64,000 nt of DNA, from the NCBI GenBank assembly GCA_009869945.1, contig WIXG01000033.1, forward strand, positions 248,001 through 312,000. The letters are read 5' to 3'. The notes under the pieces are model-generated. The model saw nothing but the letters and a program-made list of their open reading frames with translations, was not told where the DNA came from and ran no database searches. Positions 50,201 through 62,865 of this stretch are shown here, in pieces. A program made the position numbers and the translations under genes. Position 1 is the first letter of the stretch, and every line of letters begins with the position of its first letter. Source of the stretch: Mesaphorura yosii (lineage: Eukaryota > Arthropoda > Collembola > Poduromorpha > Tullbergiidae).

Positions 50201-50830
50201 CAGAGAAGATCGCCATTGTTATTTCGCATGTCTGTTTCGCTCAGACTTTGATCTCGGATTTGAAGTTACGAATATACGAAGTAAATATCCAAATTAATTC
50301 ATGATTTAAATAATTCCGGTGCAGTCAGAATTTTGCCCATTATCCATTTCAATTGTAAAACTTGTTCTTTTTCTTTAGGTTGGCCGGTTAAAATATTCGG
50401 TGGGAATGTGATTGACTCCAAATCATCTGAATGAAACATGAGTTGTGTGAATTTCGCTGATTTGCGTGCAGTTTATCGCTGTACTGCCTTGATTTGCATT
50501 TTGTTTGCCTGAATTTAAGTTTTTAGCTCAATTTAATGCATGCAATAAATTGATTATCGCTCTCACGCAGCAGAACCAAAAGCGAAAGCGCAAAGACTTC
50601 CATGTTGAGAAGGTAGACTGTTTTAATAGCCCTCTAATCTCGAGCTCGAAGCGCGATCAGGCATACAAATTTCTGCCCAGATCATTCGTGATCATAATTA
50701 GGGAGCAGGAAAGAAACTCAAACGATTTCTGCTTCAAGATTTTCATTCATTAACTTGACCTGCCAGTGAAATGCGAAATAAGCCCAAACGATGCCATTTT
50801 GATGACGATTCGTTAACTTCCCTGCAATTA

Positions 50831-50856
50831 CTTGTGAGTAGAAGCCTACTCACAAG
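50831..50856. repeat. Perfect 11-bp hairpin with 4-nt loop
   Basis: CTTGTGAGTAG and CTACTCACAAG flank an AAGC loop. It would fold stably if transcribed. No gene is recognised around it. Confidence 0.8.
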
Positions 50857-53800
50857 CCGCAGTCGCAACTCACTTGTCTTGTTAATCATCATGCTGAATT
50901 CGTATAAAAGGTTTTTTTGCGATTGCACAGCATGTCACGTCAATAATTGAAAAGAAGCTTTCACGTTCAGATGCATCGCATTGCCGATTGCATTTGCTGT
51001 TCATTGGCATTTCACTTAGCCTCGACGTCGAGTCTGGTCGTCTTTTCACTGAGCCCACATCTTTTCTTTTTATTAAAAATTGAGCAGAATTCCAAGAAAA
51101 TCTTCTTTGGCCGTATTATGTCTGCCAGAAGCTTTGAAAATTTGAAATGAGTCTCGCTTCCTTAACTGTATCATCCATCAGTGTTCATTAAGACAGAATG
51201 CGAATGCGCTGGGTACTGGCACTGGCGATGGCGATGGTTCTCTTTCAAACGAAATGAGCCGAAATATTTCACTGTACCTGCCTGCCTAGACAAAAACTCT
51301 ATTTGCTTACAGACCAAGCCAAGCCGCAGTGCAATCCAACAATGTTACAAATTAACGACACAACAACGGCGAAAACTTCGGCTTAAAATCTGATAATGAT
51401 CTGAAGTTAGCCGGAATTCTTCAAACAAAGAGAATCGCAAATTGCATCAGGAAGCCGGAGCGCGGCATTCTCTGAGCCGTTGAGGAGTGAATATTTCGCA
51501 AATGAGTCATGATAGCACCGCGATCACAATGCTCAGCGTCTCAGTGCCGTGCAGGCTCACAAGATTCAAGTTTCGGAATGTGATAGGAAGAATCAATTAA
51601 AGGGCGAAACACAAATTGTGAAATGGATTTATGAGACACGCAAAGAAATCAATTTCATTACAAATCAGGATCTTAAATCCTCCTGCATCGCGCTGCCACT
51701 GCCTTTCTGGAGGATCGTCTTGCCATTTTTTGCCTGCGCTCGCTTGCCTCCAGGTAACAATTTCATACATTCAGAGAATCAAAATTGGGATTTCGTTCAT
51801 TTTTTGCAGGCCAGTGTCTTAGACTTTTTCAGCAACCTCGCAAGCACACTTTTTTTTTACAAGTTTACACTCTGGTCATGCATGAGATGATTCTTTAAAC
51901 TGTATAATAATATAAATATTATGTATTAAAGAGGTTTGTCTTGCGCTTCAGCCTGCAATAATGTTGTAAGTTATTGCCTTTTATAATATGCAATATTGAG
52001 CAAGCGAATAGCGTACGAGTGCGAGTGCAAATGCAAAGACAAGACGAGTCTGAAGTCTGCGCACTGCTAAGAAGCATCGAGCAGTGCATTGAAACTACTA
52101 TATTGCATTTTATTACAAATATACAAGTTTAGTGCAGGATGATGATTATAACCAACGATAATGATAATAATACAACAATTTGAATGATGCACCACAAGAA
52201 TGCCTCCGTGTCTGTACGGTAATAATAAAATTCAATACTCGTCTAGCGTCTTCGTCTTGACTTAGACTTGCTCAGTGCAACAAGTCTCACGTCTCGCCTG
52301 TATTATGATAATGTAATTCAGTCTTACACTTACGCTTACGCGTACGCTCAGTCGTCTGTCTAATCAGTCCGCCAGCGTTTGGGTTGCCTATGCGATTCTT
52401 TCATCGGACAATCTGAGACAGACAGACGTGAGACTCCAAAGAATCGAATCAGCTTTCTTTCAGCTTTGTGAACTTGACTTGGTCTTGGCCTGGCTTAGTC
52501 AGTGCCACGCACTCTTTTCTGGTGAACTCTTGTGTCTCTCGTCGGTACGGATGTAACACGAACGCACAATTAGGAAGTGCCAAAAAAAACTTCACGAAAG
52601 CCCAGTTTTTGCGTAAATAATTGCAGTACGCGGTCAGTCAGGTGCAAAAGCATAGGAACAAAGAAAGGAACCGGCAGCCCAAATCAAGTCATTTAGAGTT
52701 CGACATTAATTATCATATTGACACCATCGTGTGCTGACTGTCTCGTGTTCTGTAATTGTGCAAGATTAATCCACGCCGTGATAACCTGTAGTTTGGATCT
52801 AACCCCTATCCCTGCCGTGAATAAGGATGGAGACGGAAGTCAGACCGGCCGGCCTGCATAGTCAAAAAGAAACTTGCACCTTGCAGTCGTAATTGAGAGC
52901 TTAAGACACGAGATTTTAATTCGGATACGTGCTTGAACGTAAGCTCTCTCATTTTATCACTTTTCTCGGATGCTTGCGACCACTTGTCTCGGTGAGTAAC
53001 CTGAAGGTCTACAGTCGAGGTCCAGGTTTGAGTTGCATTGCACTTGCAGGTCATTTCTCATTCAGTCAGAATACGTGTTTTAATAATCGGATTAGCTGAA
53101 AGAAGCAAGCAATTTCTTCAAATGGAGGAATCCTGGCTAATTAAATGCATAATATGAAATCATGACACGATCTCTCAGTCGGAAGGTCTCACATGAATAC
53201 TTAATTAGCAAGCAATTGCATAAACGGGGCAACTCTTACCTGAAGATTGGTCGCAGTCGCGGTTCATGTACCAGGATTATAATTCAATTGTGGTTATGCA
53301 TACAGAAGCAGGAGCAGGACAAGTCGAAATCCAGGTACAAAAGAGCGTTCCGTCATTTCTAAATTAAGCGTGCAGAAGTGGCAGAAGGATCTTCTTCAAT
53401 TATCGAGTTTGGTTGCTTGAGTCACCTTTTCTTCGTAATCAGCTTTGTCGTTGCCGTCGTAGTCAGAGCTGACAATTCGTTATGCGCGCTAACTTGAACA
53501 GTTTGCTACAATATCCATGAAGGAGTAAGTGACTGGAATTAAAAAGCCATAAAATGGAGTCAGCAAATTCAATATTGAAGTTCAAGTTTAAGTGTTCAAG
53601 ATTTGTATTTAATTCAATTCCGTGATTCCATTTTGTTTCAAAGCTTCAATTATTGGCATGAAACAAAGGGATTCTTCTTTAAAGAAGGTCCATAAATTCT
53701 GTAGATTTGCATATGTGATGTCAGTTCATGACAATAACGATTAGATTAAACCCAACAGGGAAGAAACACGTTTGTGTGAAGAAAAACGTTCGATCCGGCG

Positions 53801-56800
53801 ATCCGTGATTGATTAAATAATTAGCACAGTAATAATATAACAATGAGACTGAATAATAAACTGAATTTAATCCACTATAAAATGTCGTTTTCATATTTTT
53901 TTAATGATAAGCGGTATAGTCAAACGAGACATTACAAATCAAACACGTGTCATTAAATAAAGCAAGCTTGTGGAATTTAGCACATTGATTTCATGAAAAA
54001 TATCAATTTAAATTCTTCGACATAATGCCTTCAATGTGTGGGTCTTGCTACGCTTGAATTCGCACGCCACCGTGCTTTACCAGGCTAATGCTCGATTGTT
54101 GTCTGGAATGCTAAACACAAGCGGCACGCACAAAACCCAGACGGACATAAACTTTAATGTTTCGCATAAATTTTATGGACCACGTACTGCGCTGGCTGCT
54201 CCGCTCCTCGAAATTATGATGTGGTAGACCGTCGCCAGACCAGACCACATGTGCCACATTGCACGCAGTGGCATGGTGGCATGGTCCGTCTCTTTTAAAT
54301 TGGACCATCAACGACCATAAATTACATGTTGTGCAACCACCAACACTTTAAGCGTCCGCGTCCGCCTGAGCCTGGTCTGGTGTTGTGGCGTACAGGGTTA
54401 CGAACGAGTACGAGTACGGGAAAGGTGTGTTTCATGAAGTCATAATAAAGCATTATTAATTGCATCTCGTGCTGTGATCTACTCGCTTGTGGGTCTCAAA
54501 ATTGAATATTTGTTTTACGTGCGTGGCCGGATTACAATGGCAATGAGTTTAGGCCGCAGCTGCTTCAATTTTGTTTTGCTTCCCGAAAACGGCTAACGGC
54601 ATGCACGCATCAGCATAAAAGTGTTTAGTACGTTGTCAGTCAAGACAATAAAGCATCAGCATGAACTTCATCCTGTCAGTGAATGGCAAACATAAACACT
54701 CGACGATTCGAGAGTACTTGGCTTCGGCAACTCAAGCAGTTTGTACGGCTTACCGGTTGCAAATTGCGAAGCGACAAGGTGGAGGTCCATGAAAGAATTA
54801 TGAATGCCCATCTTTTATTTTGTCATCATAAAATCGAAATAATTCACAGTTCGCATAAAAAACCGTTACCAAATCAACGATTTCATAGCGGACCGACTGC
54901 TCGTCGAAATGCTGTCTGGCAGGGTTTTTTGCACGCAAACTGAACTTAAATTTTATGACTTGATCCAGAAACGTAATAACTCCTGCTTAATTTTGTAGAA
55001 TTTTGATTCAGCCTGCATCAACCTCAGGATTTTACTTGATACTTTTTACTTCAGTTTCACGAGACTGCCTTTCTCAGTTTTCTCATCACAAAAATCTAAA
55101 ACTTGTTTGAAGAATCGTAGTCTAACAGAATCTTAATCTTTGATGCAACTCTTCAACACCGTCAGCGTTCGTTGACGGCTGCCGCTATCGTGCCCTTACA
55201 CGTACTCGTAACTCGTATGGACTAGTGCATGATGTGAATAATTTATTAATACCGATTCGATTCTTCTCCCTTCTCACTTGGTGACTTCTTTTCTTGTGTT
55301 AATCGTTTCTTTCCACATACGGAGGCTCAATTTTTGCATAAAGAATCATTTATTAAATCACCATTAGCTCACCTGCACTGCGTGTGTGCACGGCCCTGAC
55401 GACTGAGGACCGACAGCATCAACCTTGATAAGTCTTAATGGCTTTGGCATTAAAGCGTGTTTTATACAGCAAAATGCAAATTACTAAAATCAAGTCAAGT
55501 CAGAAGCGAAATCAGTACAGCCTAGTCTGGTCGTCAGAGATTTCTCGATGCACTGAGCTCTGATTGAGTTGAGACTGAGGGTTCGAAAGGGCGCAGCCAC
55601 AGCGGTCAATGTAAGGTTGATTAAACCTGCAATTATCTTATTTCAAGAAATTATTGCATATGCAAATATCACCAGCAAAAGCCCTTGTTTCAAGTAAAAC
55701 TTGATCCAGTTTAGTCACTCCGATTTTATTGACTCGTTTTATGACAAATTGTAATGCAAACTCAGCATATAGCCGGCTTATAATAGTTTATCTCTTCGAA
55801 ATTCTCGTGCAAATTAACTTGAATCATAAAAGTGTAGGACAGGAGCAAGATTTATAAAGAAAGAGCTAGACAGAAGGGAGACAGCAAAGAGATACAATCG
55901 TCTATTATAAATTGCAAATGACAACCCTTCGCTTGAACTTGAGTTTTAGCTTTGGCTTCATTTTCTTCAACAATGGAAAGCATGCAAAAAATTATTGTGC
56001 TCGATTCGGGTAAAAAACCGGACGTTTTTCTCATTAATCCATTATGCCGACTGTGCACTGTGCATTTTACAATGTTTGCATCGTGAATGAAATATTACGC
56101 AATCATAAAGCAATCAGTTGCACTTGCAATACGCAATTCAAGAAGCTGAAACGAATCTCACGTAACAATAATTTCATATTACACTTGTTAAATGCCTCAA
56201 CAAGACATTTCAATCAATCATATTCTCAATTCTCGGCCGCAGCAAGGGAAAATGTAAACTGCTTTTAAACTCGGACTACTGTATGAAGAGTTCACTGCCT
56301 GTCTTGAGTTTTGCACTCGTGATAATGAGAGAAATGTCTAATAAACCTCAGCTCCTGTGTCTGCTTCTGTATCGTCTGCCGTCTTCGTCAGCGTCTTTTT
56401 TGGCAGAATGACTAAGCGAATAGTTCTTTCCACTTTTTGTCTGCTGCCTTCGCTGCGTATCGCGTTCGCGTTCCTTAAACTCATTCTCTTTGCTTTGAGT
56501 TGTCTCTGATGGATTTTCCATGCAGCGCGTCTTCAAAACGTAGTAAAAGCTCTCGCATATCAATATTTAGACATTTTGACTGGTTCTGCTTTGATTTCTT
56601 GACTTATTACGATTTGATTTGAGTTTTGCAAAATACGAAATTAGATAAGATCACATGGAATTTGGGGCTGGTTCGAGTACCATGGCGCGAGCGACGTGCA
56701 GCAGGCAGAAAGTCCGTCTCAAGCCAGCCCACGGAGTTCAGTTACTAAGCAGACAACTTGAAACTCCTTGATTACAATTGCGATTCAGAAACCGTCCTCG

Positions 56801-57237
56801 ATTTGCGTTCAAGAGTTCATTTTTGACACGTAATTATTTGAACCAACCACTGGTACTGGTAATTAATAACAAGACTCTCTGGTGAACGAAGAGTGCAGAT
56901 ATTCGTAGTTTAAAGCAAGAGAATTTTAAGTCTAGGCGCGTGCATTGCTGAATGAGGTGATAATGATAGTAGTATAATTCTTGTACAAATACTTGCACGC
57001 ATTTCCAAAGCAAGACACGAGCAAATCCACCGTGCATTTCATTTGGGAGAGACACTCAGACGAAGGATAATATTTCAAAACTCATCTTAGCGTAAGAAAA
57101 CAAATTAAACACGATACACGAGAAAATGTGTTTTTTACTCCCATTTACAATCAGAGAGAGCCGGTAAAAGGTAAATGAAAAAGGTAAAATACGTACGCAC
57201 TGGCTGCGATCAGACCGTTTCCTTTCTTAGACTTTCG

Positions 57238-57256
57238 CGTACGCGTATCGCGTACG
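57238..57256. repeat. 8-bp CpG-rich inverted repeat
   Basis: CGTACGCG and CGCGTACG flank TAT. Each arm contains three CpG dinucleotides, dense compared with the surroundings. Confidence 0.6.
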
Positions 57257-60200
57257 GGCGTTCGCTCCTGCTAATCTTGGAGCTGTCCATAAAAAAAGGA
57301 ACGCCTACAACATGTGCCGGCAATGATGATGTGGTGGCAGATAATAAAATCCTAATGAGATGGGCAAACAAGCAGACATTGTAGTAGGCTTCATCAAGAT
57401 TAGATAATTCGAAATGACGTCACCGTGCATCTTGCGTTCGGGCACTTCACCAAATCAAAAGCTTATGACTTGCCGACGGGCGACGACGACGGAAAAGAAA
57501 CAAGTCAATTCAACTCAAAACGTCTTCGTCAACGTCTTATTTCAATTAAGTAGCATTACTCTCGCATTATTCAATTGTCTACTCTCAAGTGTCAAGTGGT
57601 ACAAAAAATTAAGCGGGGAATGCTGACAAGATGAGCGATTTTTCCTTCGCGAGGTACCAAAGTACTGCACAACATTTTCGTGAAATCCCAATTCCATAAT
57701 CCTGCAATAAAATGCGAAGTGCAAATGCAAAATCAACGCCGGGCCGGCTTTTACCAAATTTGCATTCATAACAAGTTCATTGCAACTAAATCCAAAGTCT
57801 GTCAACTTGAATAAAATTTGCAACTACAAATTACAAGAATTAACGCACGAACAAGGCAAGCCTAGCGAGAGGATTCAACCAGACCTCTTAAGCTGATGAT
57901 AAGAAGCTTGCTTAGCTGCTGTGTATTTTCTTATCAGTATCAAGTTTACATTTGCAAGAAATTGCACCAGTTAAGCCGGTAGTTCGTAGTTCCTCTGAAT
58001 ACAAATTAAAATCCTAATTTTGCTAAATCTCATTGAGCCGATGCTTCAAGTTTTGGTCCACAATTTCAATTTCATACATTCTCGGGGCCGTGACTTCTTT
58101 AGTTGATTCGTTCTAAACGCAAATTCGTCAGCGTTAACTCCTCACTTGATGTTGCAAACCGCAATGCAAATGACTGTATGGATTGTCTCATCGTCATGTC
58201 ATGCGCAGCTTTGCGCTACGTTTTTGTATTGGTAATTATCACCTTATCTGGTTAGCTCATCTTTTTCAATTCTTCCTCTTCTTACTCTTCGATTCTGTTC
58301 TCCTTTCCTTTCCTGTACTTACAGTCGCAGTCACATTTGCAGACGGTCTGTAATCTGTACCGAGCAGGCCAATCGATGCAAAATTCGTGTGTCGTAGTTT
58401 TCGAGTCAGTTCTTTCATTGTGCGTTACAAATGCGGTGGCAGTTGGCATGAACTTGAAGCCAACCCATCACTTGATAATGGTATTGGTATTCAGTATTGA
58501 TTATAACATTATTATGAATAACATCCAATTATAATCACAATAATCGTAATAATATGCAAAGTAGTTTCATTATGTATTCATGCTCTTTGTTACCGAACAC
58601 AGTCGCCACGAATTCCTTCTTCCTTTTTAAATTAAGTGCACTGCACAATTTGTGCGTAGCGTATCCAGATCAGAGCGTCTCGAACACAGTGCCATGCCGA
58701 GTTTGTCTGCCAAGTCAACTCTGTTCTGCCAAAGTTCATCGTGCATGGCACAACGGCACAACTGCGAGCGAGACTGAACGAGATGCCTTATCTCAGATTT
58801 CAATTTGTTGCCCTGAGCGAAGGAGTAGTCTGAAAATCAGTCTTTCTTCTCGCTTCTCCATCCATTTATTAGCATTAGCCGTACGGACATGCGAGCCAAA
58901 GTCGAAGGAAGAAAGGCAGGCATGGCCTTTTATGTGTATCATTAACATCATCTCGGATCACCCTGCTCATTCTTTCCTTAATTATAATTGCATTTCTTTT
59001 CGCCTTTGCAACTCACAAAGTAATTGCTTCATTTGTTTGTTTATTAACCTCTTATGACAGGTTTCGACCATCACCCAAAATGATTCTTGTCTTCTTCGGT
59101 CGGCGGTCAGACTGAAAGAATAGCCAATTAGTTCGATTTGAAGAGTAAACACGCGAAAAGGGTTCAGAGAGTAACGTGTAATTGGCAAATGTGCCCTTCA
59201 GCTACAATTTGCATTGAAATCTCGAACGTGCACTGAATATTGGGCCTTTTGTTGGCCTGCATTGTTGGATTGCAGCCTAACAATGGTATTAATAAAGTAC
59301 AGAGCAAATTGTCTGTCTGCGCATTTATTCTTTCAATATATGGGCAAAAAATGAAAATTTGCCATGTAATGCTGCTGAAATTGCGGCTCCGTTCTCGTGG
59401 TAAGTTCGTTCGTCCGTCGGGACAGAAAGCAGAGCAAGCAACAGGTTGCCGAGGCCCAGCCTTGATAGAAGAAGGCAGGTCGTGTAAATTACGACAAAGA
59501 AGCAGTGACTGTGGTTGCGACTGCGTCTGCAACTGCGTCTGCATCATCAAGAAGAGCCGACATTCCAATAATCTTGTTCTTGATCTTCTTTTGTCTTCCA
59601 TGTGAAAATTCCCAAGATCAATTTTTTGCTGAGCAACAAGTTTGTCGTGCCTCGCGCATTGAGAAAAAAGTTGAATCCGGGTTCCAAAAATAGTTCAGCT
59701 GCACTGCCGGCACTGCACAGCAGAAGAGAACACATGATTGAAATTTGTTCTGCTTACACAAGCCAAACCCCCACTTTTATTGTTGTCTTGCCCATTAAGT
59801 TACCCTTCATGGTTTTATTGACCGCAGACAGAACAGAAATTGCAGTGACAACAGCAATGAATGAAGTACGCGTCTGCGCTCGCGCTCGGCTTCCTTTTCG
59901 CACCGCACGTACTGTAGACTAGACTGGCTGCATCCTTTTTGCAATTTACATGGCAATGCAGTCGGCGGCATCTTCAGAAGAATGCGTTTGCGTTTGAGTC
60001 ACAGGCATGCAAAAAAGATGAGACGCTGCGCTGTTTTGATTTTGAGGTTGATGCATGAGACACATTTTTTCTGTGAGTGCACCGCAAGACTCCTTTCTTG
60101 TTGTCGTCTGGCTAAGAAAAGAGCCAATTTCTTAATCGCAATCGGCTGATGTCTAGATTATTAACCCTGACTGTGGCGTTATTGTTTGTTGTGGTTCAGA

Positions 60201-61959
60201 CATCAGAGTTATCGTTCGATGATCTAATCGCGACCGCCGCCGACGTGCAACGCGTCATCACGCATCAAGTAATTTGCAATAATGTCGGGCGCCACGCGTT
60301 GCAAACAAAAATTGCAACTTGAAATAAATATTTTTATTTGTGGTTAAAAGCTAAGCCGCACATTCGGACAGATATTCGGCGTTCATGATGAAGACGTTAA
60401 ACTACTCTCAACTCTCAAGGCATTCGTCAAGCCAGCTTGCGACTGCTGTGCTTTAAATACGTGATTGTAATTATCAACGTACGCGTTCTGTCGTATTCTG
60501 GACACGTACCATAATTTCTTTTATTGTTGGCACTCTTCAACAAGAAGCAGTTCCTGTACGCGTACGTGTCTGTGCAGAATACGCAACAATACAATTCAGC
60601 AATGACAATGAATGACGTGCTCGGCAGGCTCGACTTAATTCAACAATGAATGCAAGTAAATTACTCAATTATGAAATGAAGGGTTTGCAAAATTATAAAC
60701 CGGACTGAATTTTTTAGTGTCCGCTCTCTCTTGACTAGGCTGTTGGCTCAGTTTATGTCTCACGTATCATTATCACATGTAAAAGGCGTGAGCCGTAATT
60801 CCAAATATTTGCCTTTGCGCAGCGTACAGGCAGGCAGTCGCTCGTCCCGTCTTGCAACGAGTAATATTATAATTATGGGTCCTAATGCATAACATTTACG
60901 TAAATCTCTGGAATGTAAACAAAATGGTAAATCATCGCTTACTTTCTTCGAAATGCGATAAGGATCAAACATGAGCTTCAATTAAGACTGGTCTCGAAAC
61001 CGCAAAGCAAACAACGCGATCTTGATTTTAGATTTGCATGAGGAGACAAAAGTTGTGAACTAGAGCGCACAATGTGCAAACAGCGCATAAAAACTTAATT
61101 ACGGTCGTACAATTCAAGGAATTGAAAATTAAGAGGCAGACGTCCGTTCCACTGCGAACTGAGCTGACTTTTCATGTAGTGCAATTGCTAAAATGAATTA
61201 TATTCCTAAATAAAATACTGTATTCAAATGGCTAACTCAGCATCAGCATTGATTAAGGCTATGTCTCGTCTGTGAACTGACCCCCATTAACATGCAATAC
61301 AATGCATAAATCTTCCTGCCTTTGAACCGTGAACGTGTGATTAGCAAGGAACAAATTTCCGCCAGTAAAACATTGAAAATGCCGCTTCAGGATATCAATT
61401 CAGGACTTAATAATCTGTTTCAACAATTTTTATTGCTTCACAGCTTCACACTTACGTTGCGAATATGCGAACGATATGCTCTGACGCTGCGCCGTGAAAT
61501 GAAGAACCAGTTTAGTTTGTCTAGCGCCTGTGAACTGAAACTCGACTGAAGCGCTGAGCAGCCAGACAGCAGGTGAAGACGAAGGCGTTTTTTAAATGCA
61601 ACCGTGGTCGTGGGCTTGGAATTTAGTGTAATGGTCATAATTATGTGAAATACGTGAGCCCACAAGCGTGAATAATTACAATATTAATGGTAATCGAATT
61701 GCTATGTTTGGAATTGCGCGCGAGGAATGGGCTTCGTCGGTAATTTCATGCATGTTTCGTCGCGGAACACAGATACGGAGAAGAAGATTCTGCCATCTTC
61801 AAGTTCAAGGGAGTAAATGAACTGTGCCCTTTAATCTTAGTTTGTATGAGAGCCTGTAATTAATTGCGTACACAGAATCAGTGCTATGCGACTAAAAGTA
61901 GAGGAACGTAAGCAACAAGTGTCTGATTAACTTTTGATTGGTAATTTGCAATTTCACTT

Positions 61960-61972
61960 ACACACACACACA
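61960..61972. repeat. (AC)n microsatellite
   Basis: Six to seven AC units lie in AT-rich non-coding DNA. Confidence 0.8.
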
Positions 61973-62797
61973 TTGTATGTTTACACACAAATTCAGTATC
62001 AAATTTCTCACAGCCATTTCTAAACTTTCAACCCTGTCTTCAATGAAATTTGGGTCCATAAGATTCGCAACCGTAGAACTGGAGGTTGGTCTCATGCCAC
62101 ATGATGAGTGTTTTGTATCGCCGATCTTTGAAAGTTGAAAAATCCAGACAAGTATTCATATTGCATGCAAGTTTTTAATTAAAATACAACCGGAAAACAA
62201 TAAAAAAAATGTTTTACTTTACACACACCAATTAAAACAACCAATTCGACTGCGCTTTGCCACGTTTTGTCAGTGCATTTGGAGCCTTTGCTCTGACGTC
62301 GGAAAGCGACCGCGACGTGCATTTATCCAGGAGCATCTTCACTGCTGAGGACTGCGGGGCAAGGGCAAGGGCATCGAGTTGAACGGAAAGGAAATGAGGT
62401 TCTAAAGCCTGCACTTTTACAACATTTCGCATTATGACCACTTAAACAGCTTCCTTTCACTTTAGTGCGCTTGCCTTGCCTTCGGCTGGTTTTATTCGCC
62501 GCTCTGAGCCACACACGCCATAATTATAGTACATATATATATTAATTAATGCTGTGGGTCCACGCTTTTAGATTTTACAGCCTCGGTCTCAGCCATGGCC
62601 ACGGTTTTATTATGCCGAGCATTTCCTGGACTTAATTTCTGCGTTCATGGCTGCGGTGCTATAAAGACAAAAATAATCTGGGCATTGATCAGCTAAAATG
62701 CACCAGTCTACGTCCATTGTTTTGTTTATCTCCTTTAACTTGTTTCGCGTAAATGTATAACTTTGATTAGATTTTAATGATCATGCGTTGTTTACAG

Positions 62798-62865
62798 TGA
62801 AGCGAGGAGCTGCGGCTGCAATACAAACTGGGAGTCTTCGCGCCGGTGCCGGATCCAACTGTGAG
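62798..62865 (+). other. Candidate 68-bp exon
   Basis: A GC-rich 68-bp block is bounded by an acceptor-like TTGTTTACAG and a donor-like GAG followed by GTAAAG. Read after two carried bases it is open and would encode KRGAAAAIQTGSLRAGAGSN plus CE. Its composition differs sharply from the AT-rich flanks. No partner exon was found inside the window, so it could belong to a gene extending to the right, be a non-coding exon, or be chance. Confidence 0.3.

Larger units (their letters stand above)
44230..62797. other. Gene-poor 18.6 kb upstream of the Tudor gene
   Basis: A 5' UTR exon and promoter for the Tudor gene must lie at the left of this stretch. Beyond that I can support no gene. The largest frames (for example 58,554-59,057 plus, and 59,164-59,601 minus overlapping 59,240-59,605 plus) have no domain features, and several overlap frames on the other strand. 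No mobile-element protein is seen. The texture matches the 21-43 kb region. Confidence 0.55.

Noticed and set aside
56660..56685. Second T-arm-like motif TGGTTCGAGTACCA
   Set aside because: No cloverleaf can be built around it; isolated motif.
58554..59605. Frames of 167 (plus), 145 (minus) and 121 (plus) codons
   Set aside because: The 145- and 121-codon frames overlap antisense, and none has family features; judged chance.
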